Source: CAYMYN01 sp964394665
GTDB taxonomy: Bacteria > Planctomycetota > UBA1135 > GCA-002686595
Reading direction: 5' to 3'
Assembly (NCBI GenBank): GCA_964394665.1
Contig: CAYMYN010000006.1
Coordinates: 62,001-126,000 of the forward strand
DNA: 64,000 nt
The stretch's first letter is position 1, and each line of letters begins with the position of its first letter. The translations under genes and the position numbers were made by a program. Shown here one piece after another: positions 53,674-62,097 of the stretch. The notes under the pieces are model-generated. The model worked only from the letters and a program-made list of their open reading frames with translations, was not told the origin of the DNA and made no database searches.

Positions 53674-54924
53674 TCAGCGCACGATGATCGGGACGGAGTT
53701 CGTGCGGCGGATCTCGCCCGTCACCGGGTCCTCGAGCTCGGCCTGGGCGAAGAAGAGGACGCCGGGGGCATAGGCAGCGGACAGCGGCAGGGTGATTGCG
53801 CGCTCGCCTCCTGCGGGAATGGGCTGGAGGGTCAGCGTGCGAATCGGCTGCACCAGGCGCTCGATGACGATCGGCGGTTCGGCGACGACGATCGGGCGAC
53901 GGCCGAGGAGCACTCGCACGCGGTCGCCTGGGGTGCCCCAGATTCGAAGCTGGAGCGGCTGGCCCGCCAGGGGTGTGCCCACGGGGTAGAGCACCGGATC
54001 GGGAGGTATGGCTTCCGTCGTCGCACCGATGACCGCAGCGAGCGTATCGAAGGTGAAGTTGAAGCCATAGAAACAGCTGGTTCGGGGCAGGACGGCTCCC
54101 GAGTAGCGCGCTACGCCGAAGACCGACCAGATGGCGTGACCGGGGAAGCCGTCGTCCTCGCAGTCGCTGCAGTCCCAGCACCAGCCGCCGGGCACGCCTT
54201 CGATCCGGCTGGCGTCGCCGCCGGCGACGACGACCTCGCTCGCTCCCGTCACGGCGATCCCGTGGCCGGCATCGCCCGCGGCGTTGCCGATGTCCATCAC
54301 CATGCCGCCGCGGCCGCCGGTGACGTCGCTGCGTGTGAGGTGCAAGCGCGCAGCGTCGGCGAGGCGGATCCCATCGCCGCCGTCCTGGGGCGTCGACGTG
54401 GAGCCGGGGAAGGGCTCGCCCCAGGAACCCTCGAGGTCCGAGCCCACGAGCTCGACACGCGACGCGCTGATCGTCGCCGCCGAACGCCTGGCGATCCCCG
54501 GCGGGAAGACCGTCAGCCCGCTCAGCCGCACGTCGGCGCAGGGAACGACCTCCAGGGTCTCGAGGGTGCCGAGCCCCTCGACCACCACCGTGCCGGCCGA
54601 GTCGCGCAGCGCGAGGTCCACGGGAGCGAGTCCGACGAGCACCGCCAGTCCTCCCACGGGGACTTGGTCGACGACGATCGACCCCGCGACCTGCACGGAC
54701 CCATACCCGAGGATCGTCACGCCGCGCGACAGCGTGAACGGGCTGTAGACGCCGGGTTGCACCAACAGAGCGTCCTGCGGCTGCACGACGAGCAGCGCCG
54801 CCGGAATGTCGGTGAAGTCGACGCCCGGCCCTCCGGCGGCATCGACGACGTAGGTCTGACCACCCGAGACAACGGGCGCGCCGAGGAACAGCATCGCGAG
54901 CAAGCGGATCTGCGGCTGCCACAT
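53674..54924 (-). CDS. Secreted beta-helix-like protein
   Basis: The 416-residue protein has a signal peptide (MWQPQIRLLAMLFLGAPVVSGG). Its N-terminal AGGPGVDFTDIPAALLVVQPQDALLVQPGVYSP is typical of exported right-handed beta-helix proteins of planctomycetes. Short strands repeat to about residue 240, and the C-terminal ~110 residues are a beta-sandwich-like tail. A good AGGAGG ribosome site precedes ATG 54924. The substrate is unknown. Confidence 0.7.
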   Translation of the reverse strand: MWQPQIRLLAMLFLGAPVVSGGQTYVVDAAGGPGVDFTDIPAALLVVQPQDALLVQPGVYSPFTLSRGVTILGYGSVQVAGSIVVDQVPVGGLAVLVGLAPVDLALRDSAGTVVVEGLGTLETLEVVPCADVRLSGLTVFPPGIARRSAATISASRVELVGSDLEGSWGEPFPGSTSTPQDGGDGIRLADAARLHLTRSDVTGGRGGMVMDIGNAAGDAGHGIAVTGASEVVVAGGDASRIEGVPGGWCWDCSDCEDDGFPGHAIWSVFGVARYSGAVLPRTSCFYGFNFTFDTLAAVIGATTEAIPPDPVLYPVGTPLAGQPLQLRIWGTPGDRVRVLLGRRPIVVAEPPIVIERLVQPIRTLTLQPIPAGGERAITLPLSAAYAPGVLFFAQAELEDPVTGEIRRTNSVPIIVR

Positions 54925-55257
54925 CGCGTCAACCTCCTAAATGGGAGCTCCGAGCGAACGGCGAGGAATGGGCCCATCCTACCCCCAAGCCCCGATCCTG
55001 CTTGACTACGGGCAGGGCTCACCCCACCTCGATCCCGCCACAGGGAAGACTCCCCAAGTGGCGGTCGGGTAAGGACCGAGTGGGACCACGCCGGCAGGAC
55101 GATGTCCGGCGCCTCGCCCCGTGTCCGCGGGCACGTCCCAGGACCGGACGGACCTTGCGTGCAGGACGCTCGATGGCTGGGTGGACGAGCGCGGCGAGGT
55201 CGAGGACGGGCTCCCGAGCCAGTCCACTCTGAGCGAGCCTGGGCGGCGACGTGGTGT
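54925..55257. other. 333-bp intergenic region
   Basis: It contains the promoter side of the beta-helix gene and the downstream end of the next minus-strand gene. I see no gene or clear hairpin in it. Confidence 0.4.
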
Positions 55258-56463
55258 TCAGCGCAGAGTTGCGTCGCGCATCAGGTGGCCGTCACGGACC
55301 GGCGCCTCGCTCGTGAAGCGGCGGCCGGAATCCGTCGTGTGGGCGGCGAGCAGGCTCGTGCCTAGCGGATCGACGAGGGGGCCAGGGTCGCGCCCGAGGT
55401 GCGCGTCCACGGCGAGGCGCAGGAGGCGCACGCGGGCCAGGTTCAAGCGCAAGCTTCGCTCGACCGAGCCCCACTTCGCCAGACCCGCTGCGTTGGGATG
55501 GCACTGGAGCCGGGCTTCGGCGTAGTCGATCTGCGCCTCGCGCTCGGGCCAGGGCAAGGATTCGCTGCCCTGCAGCTCCGCTGAAGCCTGTGCGAGCCGC
55601 TCGAACGTGTCGGCGATCATCCAGCGGCTGGAGAACGCGTGACGCCAGCGCGCCGGATGCTCCGGGTGGAGGACCTCCGGCCCGTCGAGCAGGTGATGCG
55701 CGAGCAGCATCAACTCTTCCTCGCGCGCCACGGTCCGCGGCAGCAGTGCGTCGAGCCGCGCGAGGCCCTCGGCGAGCAGGTTGAGCGCGGGCCCACCGAG
55801 CTCGCGCAGCGCCTCGTCGGGCCAGGCCTGATGCGTCGCGATCGTCACCAGCGCCGTACCGACCATCTTGTCGACGACGAGCGGCGAGCGCATCCTGTCG
55901 GCGCCGAAGGTCGCGGCATCGAGGGAGACTTGAACGGCTTCCACGTCGTGCCCCTCGCGCAGCAGCGTGCTCGCTTCGATGAGTGCGGCGTTCACGATGT
56001 TGCGACTGTGCAGCAGAGATTGGGTCCGGTTGTTGAAGCCTAGCTCGGGCCGCACGCCGGGCCGCGCGTCGGTGCGGTGGGCGCCGGCGTGGAGGGCCGC
56101 AAGCACCGGCGCCCAGCGCGTCCGGAACGCCGCGCGTTGCGGCGCGGGTACGTCGTCGCGCCCTTGCAGGAGTGCGATGAGCAGCTCCCCATCCTCCTGC
56201 GCCAACGCCGTCGCGCGCTCCTGCGCTTGGCGATAGTGCTCGCTAGCCGAGCCGGAGAACGAGTCACCCCAGAGCGGCGTCCGCTGGAAGTCCCGCGCCT
56301 CCCATTCGAGCTTCGAAGCGTGGGCATACGCCCCGATCCGGCGCCAGGTCTCGTCGACCGACGCGGACACGAGCAGCGCGACGAGGCCACTGACTCCGAG
56401 GGCGACGGCCGCGGCGAGCAACCACGGGCGGCGCCGCCGAAGGCGCGGTTGGGCGGAGTCCAT
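55258..56463 (-). CDS. Membrane-anchored helical protein
   Basis: The 401-residue protein has an N-terminal Arg-rich stretch, a transmembrane helix at about 13-33 (WLLAAAVALGVSGLVALLVSA) and a large helical outer domain rich in Ala, Leu and His. No named domain is recognised. It starts at ATG 56463. The 288 bases upstream, up to the long inverted repeat, hold no gene I can support. Confidence 0.55.
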   Translation of the reverse strand: MDSAQPRLRRRRPWLLAAAVALGVSGLVALLVSASVDETWRRIGAYAHASKLEWEARDFQRTPLWGDSFSGSASEHYRQAQERATALAQEDGELLIALLQGRDDVPAPQRAAFRTRWAPVLAALHAGAHRTDARPGVRPELGFNNRTQSLLHSRNIVNAALIEASTLLREGHDVEAVQVSLDAATFGADRMRSPLVVDKMVGTALVTIATHQAWPDEALRELGGPALNLLAEGLARLDALLPRTVAREEELMLLAHHLLDGPEVLHPEHPARWRHAFSSRWMIADTFERLAQASAELQGSESLPWPEREAQIDYAEARLQCHPNAAGLAKWGSVERSLRLNLARVRLLRLAVDAHLGRDPGPLVDPLGTSLLAAHTTDSGRRFTSEAPVRDGHLMRDATLR

Positions 56464-56751
56464 GGCCGGTCCCTCGGGGTTGGAAGCTCGGGATCTTGAG
56501 CGGTTCCCGTTGCCGCGCGTGCCGGGTGGGGCGCCCTGGTCGGCGGCCGGCTCGACCACCGCGAGCCCACCCAACGGCGGGCTCTCGTTGGACGGCGCCT
56601 CCGGGTTGGGCAGGACCCCCGGCGGGATCACCAGGGCAAGCTGGGCTGGGGTGGGGCGCGGGGAGACGCCAGGGGGAGGGGCTCCGTGGGAAGTTCCAAG
56701 TGCGCGAGGTTGCGGCGGATGACGGCCGGATCGGTGAGACCCAAGACGAAG

Positions 56752-56845
56752 GAATACCGAGCCGTAGCAATCCTTCAACGATTCGCCCACTAGACGCTCG
56801 CGTCCAGTGGGCGAATCGTTGAAGGATTGCGACGGCTCGGTGTTC
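56752..56845. repeat. Long near-perfect inverted repeat, 45-bp arms
   Basis: The arms 56752-56796 and 56801-56845 are complementary at 42 of 45 positions around a 4-base loop (CTCG). It begins one base after the TAA of the kinase gene (minus strand). The G+C content is about 55%, well below its surroundings. It is far longer than a normal terminator and suggests a MITE-like or REP-like element, though it may also stop transcription. Confidence 0.85.
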
Positions 56846-56846
56846 T

Positions 56847-58529
56847 TTAGCGCGGCGGGCGAGGGTGGCCCGCGCGGCCGCGGTCGAACCAGGGCAACGG
56901 ATCGCGGGCCTGGATGGTCCATGGCAGGCGTCGATCGAGCCACTCGACGGCCTCGGGGTCCTCGCGGCTCGCGCCGTCGACGACGTACTCACCGATCGCG
57001 GCGCCACCGATGGCGTATTGGCCGATCGCGAGCCCGCCGATGGCGCCCTGGCCGATCGCCACGCCGCCGAGCGCGATCCAGCCCAGCGCGCCGCCGGCGA
57101 AGGCATACAGGCCGGCCGCGAGCCCGCCGAAGCCGAACACGAGGCCCGCTGCCAGCCCGCCCCACGAGAAGAGGCCCAGGGACAGGCCGCCGATCGCGAC
57201 GCCGCCCAGGGCCATGCCGCCGCTCGCGAAGAGCACGCCCTGGGCGCGCTCGCCCATCGCGATCCAGCCGCGGGCCGTGCGCGGACGCGTGCCCGCCGGG
57301 CGCCGGCCCGAGATCACGTGCACGAGCGGCAGGCCGAGCAGGGTGCACGCCGAGCGGTACTCGTAGGGCTGCGCGCTCGCGATGCGCCGCAGCGTGCCCA
57401 ACCCGCGGCGCAGCGGGCCGCCCTCGAGGGCACGGGCGCGGGTGGCGCGCGCCTCGCTCAGCGCGGCGAGGTCGGCGGCGAGCTCCTCCGCGCTCGCGTA
57501 ACGCTCTCTCGGCTCGCGGGCCATGGCGCGGCGCACCACGGCCAGCGCGTCGCGCGAGATCCACGGGGCGAGCGATCGGAGCGAGGGCGGATCCTGGGTG
57601 CGAATGGCCTCGATCACCTCGAGGAACCCCTCGCCCTCGAACGGCCGCCGTCCGGCGAGGGCTTCGTACAGCGTGACGCCCAGGCTCCAGATGTCGGTGC
57701 GGTGGTCGAGGGCTTGGCCGCTGACGCGCGCCTGCTCGGGGGACATGTAGTGCGCCGTGCCCAGCGCGTCGCCGCTGAGCGAGAGGCCCGCGTCGCCCTC
57801 GGCCTTCGCCAGGCCGAAGTCGGCCAACAACGCGCGCCCGTCGGGGTGGAACAGGATGTTCGAGGGTTTGACGTCGCGGTGCAGCAGGCCAGCGGCGTGG
57901 GCCGCTTCGAGAGCCTGCGCGATGGGCTCGAGCAGGACGGCCAGGGCCGCCTCGTAGCCGACGCCGAACTGCGCCAGCCGACCGACGCCGCTCGCGCGCG
58001 CCAGATCCTCCGCCGTGCGCCGGCCGACCTTCGGCAGGGCCTCGAGCACCGTGGCGAGCGAAGGCCCGGCGACGTACTCCATGGCCAGGAAGTAGAGGCC
58101 GCGGTCCTCGCCGACGCGGTGCACCGTCACGACCCCGGGGTGGCGCAGGCGTGCGATGGCGAGCCCTTCGCGGCGGAACCGCTCGGCATGGCGCGCCTCG
58201 AGGGCCAGGCCCGGCCGCAGGATCTTCAGCGCGACGGGCCGCTCGAGCTCGAGGTCGCGCGCCAGCCAGACCAGCGCCATGCCCCCGCGCCCGAGCTCGC
58301 GCACCAACTCGAAGCCGCCCACGCGCAGCCCCGGCACGAGGGCCAGGCCGCGCTCGGGCGCCTGGGCCAATCCGGCGTCGAGCAGCTTGAGGCAACGCTC
58401 GAGGCCCGGCCGGGCGCGGGCGGGGACCTGGGCGAGGTAGTCGGCTCGGCGCGGGAGCTCGCCGGCGGCCAGCCGATCCGCGTACTGCGCCACCAGGTCG
58501 TCGAGTCGATCCTCGAGGTTCGTGTCCAT
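56847..58529 (-). CDS. Ser/Thr protein kinase with hydrophobic Gly-repeat tail
   Basis: The 560-residue protein has a Hanks-type kinase domain at about 70-350: LGRGGMALVWLARD loop, VALKIL Lys, HRDVKPSNIL catalytic loop, DFGLAK and GTAHYMSPEQA. A ~60-residue N-terminal region precedes it. After residue ~430 come AIGGLSLG, GGLAAG, GGVAIGQGAIGGLAIGQYAIGG pentapeptide-like repeats, hydrophobic enough to lie in or on a membrane. It is the last gene of an operon with an ECF sigma factor, a common planctomycete pairing. Confidence 0.9.
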   Translation of the reverse strand: MDTNLEDRLDDLVAQYADRLAAGELPRRADYLAQVPARARPGLERCLKLLDAGLAQAPERGLALVPGLRVGGFELVRELGRGGMALVWLARDLELERPVALKILRPGLALEARHAERFRREGLAIARLRHPGVVTVHRVGEDRGLYFLAMEYVAGPSLATVLEALPKVGRRTAEDLARASGVGRLAQFGVGYEAALAVLLEPIAQALEAAHAAGLLHRDVKPSNILFHPDGRALLADFGLAKAEGDAGLSLSGDALGTAHYMSPEQARVSGQALDHRTDIWSLGVTLYEALAGRRPFEGEGFLEVIEAIRTQDPPSLRSLAPWISRDALAVVRRAMAREPRERYASAEELAADLAALSEARATRARALEGGPLRRGLGTLRRIASAQPYEYRSACTLLGLPLVHVISGRRPAGTRPRTARGWIAMGERAQGVLFASGGMALGGVAIGGLSLGLFSWGGLAAGLVFGFGGLAAGLYAFAGGALGWIALGGVAIGQGAIGGLAIGQYAIGGAAIGEYVVDGASREDPEAVEWLDRRLPWTIQARDPLPWFDRGRAGHPRPPR

Positions 58530-58571
58530 GCCGGTTCCAGGCGTCGGCCGCGCGCCGATTCGTCGCGGATT

Positions 58572-59177
58572 CTAGGAATCCGGTCCGGGGCCGGGCCCTC
58601 CGCGCCCCAGGTCGTGCTCGAAGGCCGCCAGCGCGCGCCGGAAGAGGGAGTGCACCGCGGCCTCCGAGCGCCCCATGCGCCGCGCGGTCTCGGCGGCGCC
58701 CAGGCCCTCGAGCCGCCGCAGGGCGAGCACGCGACGGTACTCGGGCGGCAGGGCGAGGAAGGTCTCGAGCGCGCGTCGGCCGGCTTCGCGGCCGGCCGCC
58801 GCGGTGGGGGGGCCGGGGCCGCGGGAGGGTAGGGCCGATTCGGCCACGCCGACGCGCGACCAACTCGAGCGCTCGAGCCGCAGCGGCGCACCGTCGCGGC
58901 GCGCGCTCCGCGCGGCGCGGGCGGCGTCGATCACCGCGTGGCGCGCGATGCGCGCCAAGACGCGGAAGAGCGCTTCCTCGCCCTCCTCCACGGCGGGCAG
59001 GCGCGTGCCGGGGGCGAGGGCGCGCAGGAAGGTCTCCTGCACGAGATCGCTCGGCTCGACGCGTCGGCGCAGGGCGCGGCCGACGAGGTGCGCGACGAGC
59101 AGGCTCAGCCGCGGCTCGAGCGCCCCCAGGCGCTCGCCGAGGGATCGCGCGGCCCCGTCCACGGGCTCCGATTCCAT
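58572..59177 (-). CDS. ECF-type sigma factor
   Basis: The 201-residue sigma-70-family protein has region 2 at about 30-105 (EPSDLVQETFLRAL, ARIARHAVIDAARA). Region 4 is at about 140-190 (LPPEYRRVLALRRLEGLGAAETARRMGRSEAAVHSLFRRAL). No anti-sigma gene is next to it. It lies 42 bases before the kinase gene, so phosphorylation may replace anti-sigma control. Confidence 0.9.
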   Translation of the reverse strand: MESEPVDGAARSLGERLGALEPRLSLLVAHLVGRALRRRVEPSDLVQETFLRALAPGTRLPAVEEGEEALFRVLARIARHAVIDAARAARSARRDGAPLRLERSSWSRVGVAESALPSRGPGPPTAAAGREAGRRALETFLALPPEYRRVLALRRLEGLGAAETARRMGRSEAAVHSLFRRALAAFEHDLGRGGPGPGPDS

Positions 59178-59186
59178 CGCCGGGGT

Positions 59187-60542
59187 TCAGGAGAGCTCGA
59201 TCGTCTCGCCCAGCTCCGCCACGTGCACGCTGCCGGCGAAGTCGGGCGCGATGCGCCGGCGTAGGGCGTCGGCGGCGGCGGGCTCGCCGTGGGTCAGGAT
59301 CACGCCGCGCGGCGCCCGCTCGGCGCCGGCGAGCCAGGCGAGCAACTCGCCTTGGTCCGCGTGGGCCGAGAAGAGCTGGAGCTGCTTCACCTGCGCCAGG
59401 ACGGGCAACCAGCGGCCGTGCACGCGCACCTCGCGCGCCCCCGCCACTAGGTCGGCCCCGCGCGTGCCGGGGGCTTGGAAGCCGGGCAACAGGATCAGGT
59501 TGCGCCCGTGCGGCCCGTAGACCTTGAGGTGGTGCAGCACGCGGCCGCCGGAGAGCATGCCGCTGGCGGAGAGGATGATCCGGGGCCCTTCCTCGCGGTT
59601 GATGGCCTTGGAGTCGGCCGCGCTGCGCGCGTAGCGGGCGAGGGCGCAGACCTCGCGCGCCTGGCGCGCGTCGAGGCGGTGCTGCTCGGGGTGGTTCTTG
59701 AAGATCGCCGTCGCCTCGGTGGCCATCGGGCTGTCGACGTGCACCGGCACGCGCGGCAGGCGGCGTTGCTCGAAGAGTTGGTGGAGCGCGTACAGGAGCG
59801 TCTGGGCGCGGCCGACCGCGAAGGACGCGATCAGCACCACGCCGCCGGCCTTCAGGGTGGGTTCGATCGCCGCGGCGAGCTCCTCGAGCGGATCCAGCTC
59901 CGGGTGCAGACGATCGCCATAGGTCGACTCGAGCACCACCCAGTCCGGCGCGCCGGGTTTCTGGGGCGGGTACATCAGGAGATCCTCCGAGCGGCCCAGG
60001 TCGCCCGAGAAGAGCACGCGCAGGCCGTTGCGCTCGAGCTCGACGCTGGCCGCGCCCAGGATGTGCCCGGCGTAGGTGAAGCGCGCGCGGAATCCCGCGA
60101 CGTCGAAGGTCCGGGCGAAGTCCACGGGACGCATCAACGCCAGGGCTTTCTGGGCGTCCTGGGTGTCGTAGAGCGGCAGGGCCGGGTGGTGCTTGGAGAA
60201 GCCCTCGCGGTTGGCGAGCTCCGCGTCCTCCTCCTGCAAGCGCGCGGCGTCGGGCAACAACACCTCGCACAGGGCGCGCGTCGAGGGCGTGGCGTACACC
60301 GGGCCCGAGAAACCCTCGCGCACGAGGCGCGGCAGGTAGCCCGAGTGGTCGACGTGGGCGTGGGTGAGCAGCACCGCCGAGACCCCGGCGGCCTCGAAGG
60401 GCAGGGGCTTCCAGTTGCGCTCGCGCAGGTTCTTGAGGCCTTGGAAGAGGCCGCAGTCGACGAGCAGCCGCTCGCCGCCGGCCTCGACCAGGTACTTCGA
60501 GCCCGTCACGCACCCCGCCGCGCCGTGGAATGTCACTCGCAT
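59187..60542 (-). CDS. Beta-CASP metallo-beta-lactamase RNase
   Basis: The 451-residue protein has the metal motif THAHVDHSGYLP and DLGRSED in the MBL part. It also has VGRAQTLLY and the beta-CASP motifs through SASGMLSGGRVLHHL, and the terminal FSAHADQGEL and LTHGEPAAADAL. It matches the CPSF73/Ysh1-like prokaryotic RNases that process or degrade RNA. It starts at ATG 60542 and ends 9 bases before the ECF sigma gene. Confidence 0.9.
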   Translation of the reverse strand: MRVTFHGAAGCVTGSKYLVEAGGERLLVDCGLFQGLKNLRERNWKPLPFEAAGVSAVLLTHAHVDHSGYLPRLVREGFSGPVYATPSTRALCEVLLPDAARLQEEDAELANREGFSKHHPALPLYDTQDAQKALALMRPVDFARTFDVAGFRARFTYAGHILGAASVELERNGLRVLFSGDLGRSEDLLMYPPQKPGAPDWVVLESTYGDRLHPELDPLEELAAAIEPTLKAGGVVLIASFAVGRAQTLLYALHQLFEQRRLPRVPVHVDSPMATEATAIFKNHPEQHRLDARQAREVCALARYARSAADSKAINREEGPRIILSASGMLSGGRVLHHLKVYGPHGRNLILLPGFQAPGTRGADLVAGAREVRVHGRWLPVLAQVKQLQLFSAHADQGELLAWLAGAERAPRGVILTHGEPAAADALRRRIAPDFAGSVHVAELGETIELS

Positions 60543-60607
60543 GGGCCCAGGGTACCAACCGGCCGTTCCCCGTCGCGCCGGGCGGGCGGCGGCGCCAGAC
60601 TGTGCCC

Positions 60608-61417
60608 ATGCCCGATCCGGCCCCGCAGCCCGCCGCCGACCTCGCCGCGTGGCTGGCCTTCATCGAAGAGCTGTTGCACGAGAGTGGGCGCCTCGCCTTG
60701 GCGAGCTTCCGACGGCGCGACCAGGCGGTCGAACGCAAGTCGGACCGTAGCCCCGTGTCGCGCGTCGACCGCGAGATCGAAGCCCTGCTGCGCGCCCGCA
60801 TCGAGCTGCGCTACCCCGGGCACGGCATCCTGGGCGAGGAGGATGGCGCCAGCGGGCCCCAGTCGCGTCATCGCTGGTTGCTCGATCCGATCGACGGCAC
60901 GCGCTCGTTCCTGGCGGGGAACCCGCTCTTCGGCACCTTGATCGCGTTGCTCGAGGACGGCGCGCCGCTCGTGGGCGCGATCGACCATCCGGCCCTGGGC
61001 CGACGTTGGCTCGGCGCCCGCGGCCGACCCACGCTCGAGGACGGCCGCGCCGTCGCGACGCGGACCTGCCCGTCATTGACCGACGCCGTGCTCGCCACGA
61101 CCTCGCCCTACCTCTTCGAAGCCGCCCGCCGCGCGGCGTTCGAGCGCCTGCGCGAGGCCTGCGCCGACCTCGTGTTGGGCGGCGACTGCTTCCTCTACGG
61201 CTCGCTGGCCAGCGGACACCTCGACCTCGTGTGCGAGGCGGGCCTCGCGCCGCACGATTTCTGCGCGTTGGTGCCCGTCGTCGAGGGCGCGGGCGGCGTG
61301 ATCAGCGACTGGAGCGGCGCCCCCCTGGGCTCGTCGTCCGCGGGCGACATCCTGGCCGCCGGCGACCCCCGCGTGCACGCCCAGGCCCTGGCTCTGCTCG
61401 CCGAGCAGGTCAGGTGA
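60608..61417 (+). CDS. Inositol monophosphatase-family phosphatase
   Basis: The 269-residue protein has the family metal sites: ILGEED near residue 76, LDPIDGTRSF near 95 and the late PHDFCALVPVVEGAGG. The family covers inositol-, histidinol- and nucleotide-3'-phosphatases. The short length and SRVDREIEALLR-type N-terminus resemble HisN-like histidinol-phosphatases, but this is not decisive. Its 3' end overlaps the convergent sigma gene by 8 bases. Confidence 0.85.
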   Translation: MPDPAPQPAADLAAWLAFIEELLHESGRLALASFRRRDQAVERKSDRSPVSRVDREIEALLRARIELRYPGHGILGEEDGASGPQSRHRWLLDPIDGTRSFLAGNPLFGTLIALLEDGAPLVGAIDHPALGRRWLGARGRPTLEDGRAVATRTCPSLTDAVLATTSPYLFEAARRAAFERLREACADLVLGGDCFLYGSLASGHLDLVCEAGLAPHDFCALVPVVEGAGGVISDWSGAPLGSSSAGDILAAGDPRVHAQALALLAEQVR

Positions 61418-62060
61418 GGGCCGCGTGCAGCTCGCGGGGTAGGGGCATCTCGGCCAGGCGCGCGCGCAGGCGTTGCCAGCGCTTCGAGACGGTCTCGCGT
61501 TCGAGGTCGAGGCGCTCGGCGACCTGCGCGTGGGGCAGGCCCTCGAGGCCGCAGTGGATCACGAGCGCGCGGTCGTCCTCGGCCAGCCCCTCGATGAACT
61601 CGCGCAGGAGATCGAGGCCCTCGAGGCGCGCCACGCGGCGGCTGACCGCGGTGGCCTCGTCGGGGATCTCGCCCAGGGCCGCCAGGTGCGTGGTCGAGCC
61701 CGGGGCGGCGCCGCTGCGTTCCGCGCGGCGCAAGGCTTCGAGCAGCACGTGCTTGGCGATGCGGAAGACCCACAGGCGAAAACTCGTCTCGGCCGGGTCG
61801 AAGCCCGCGAAGCTGCGCCAGGCGCGGCACCAGACCTCCTGCACGAGGTCCCCCGGGTCGATCGAGGAGCGCAGGCTCGGCCGGATGCGCAGGGTGGCCC
61901 AGGTGTAGAGCGCCGGCGCGATGCGCTCGTACAGCCGCCCGAAGTCGGCCTGCGCGCCGGCCTGGGCCGATCGCACCAGTCGCAGCGTGACGGCGTCGGA
62001 CTCGGGCTCCGCGCCGGGCGTGGGACCGTTCGGAGAGTCGGCGGAGGCGGCGGGCGGCAC
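61410..62060 (-). CDS. ECF-type sigma factor
   Basis: The 216-residue protein has region 2 with DPGDLVQEVWCRAWRSFAGFDP and LWVFRIAKHVLLEALR. Region 4 has LREFIEGLAEDDRALVIHCGLEGLPHAQVAERLDLERETVSKRWQRL. It is divergent from a Ser/Thr kinase gene, repeating the sigma-kinase pairing of the previous operon. Confidence 0.9.
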   Translation of the reverse strand: MPPAASADSPNGPTPGAEPESDAVTLRLVRSAQAGAQADFGRLYERIAPALYTWATLRIRPSLRSSIDPGDLVQEVWCRAWRSFAGFDPAETSFRLWVFRIAKHVLLEALRRAERSGAAPGSTTHLAALGEIPDEATAVSRRVARLEGLDLLREFIEGLAEDDRALVIHCGLEGLPHAQVAERLDLERETVSKRWQRLRARLAEMPLPRELHAALT

Positions 62061-62097
62061 GCCGAGGATTCTAGGGCGGGTGCAGTCCCCGCGCGCC

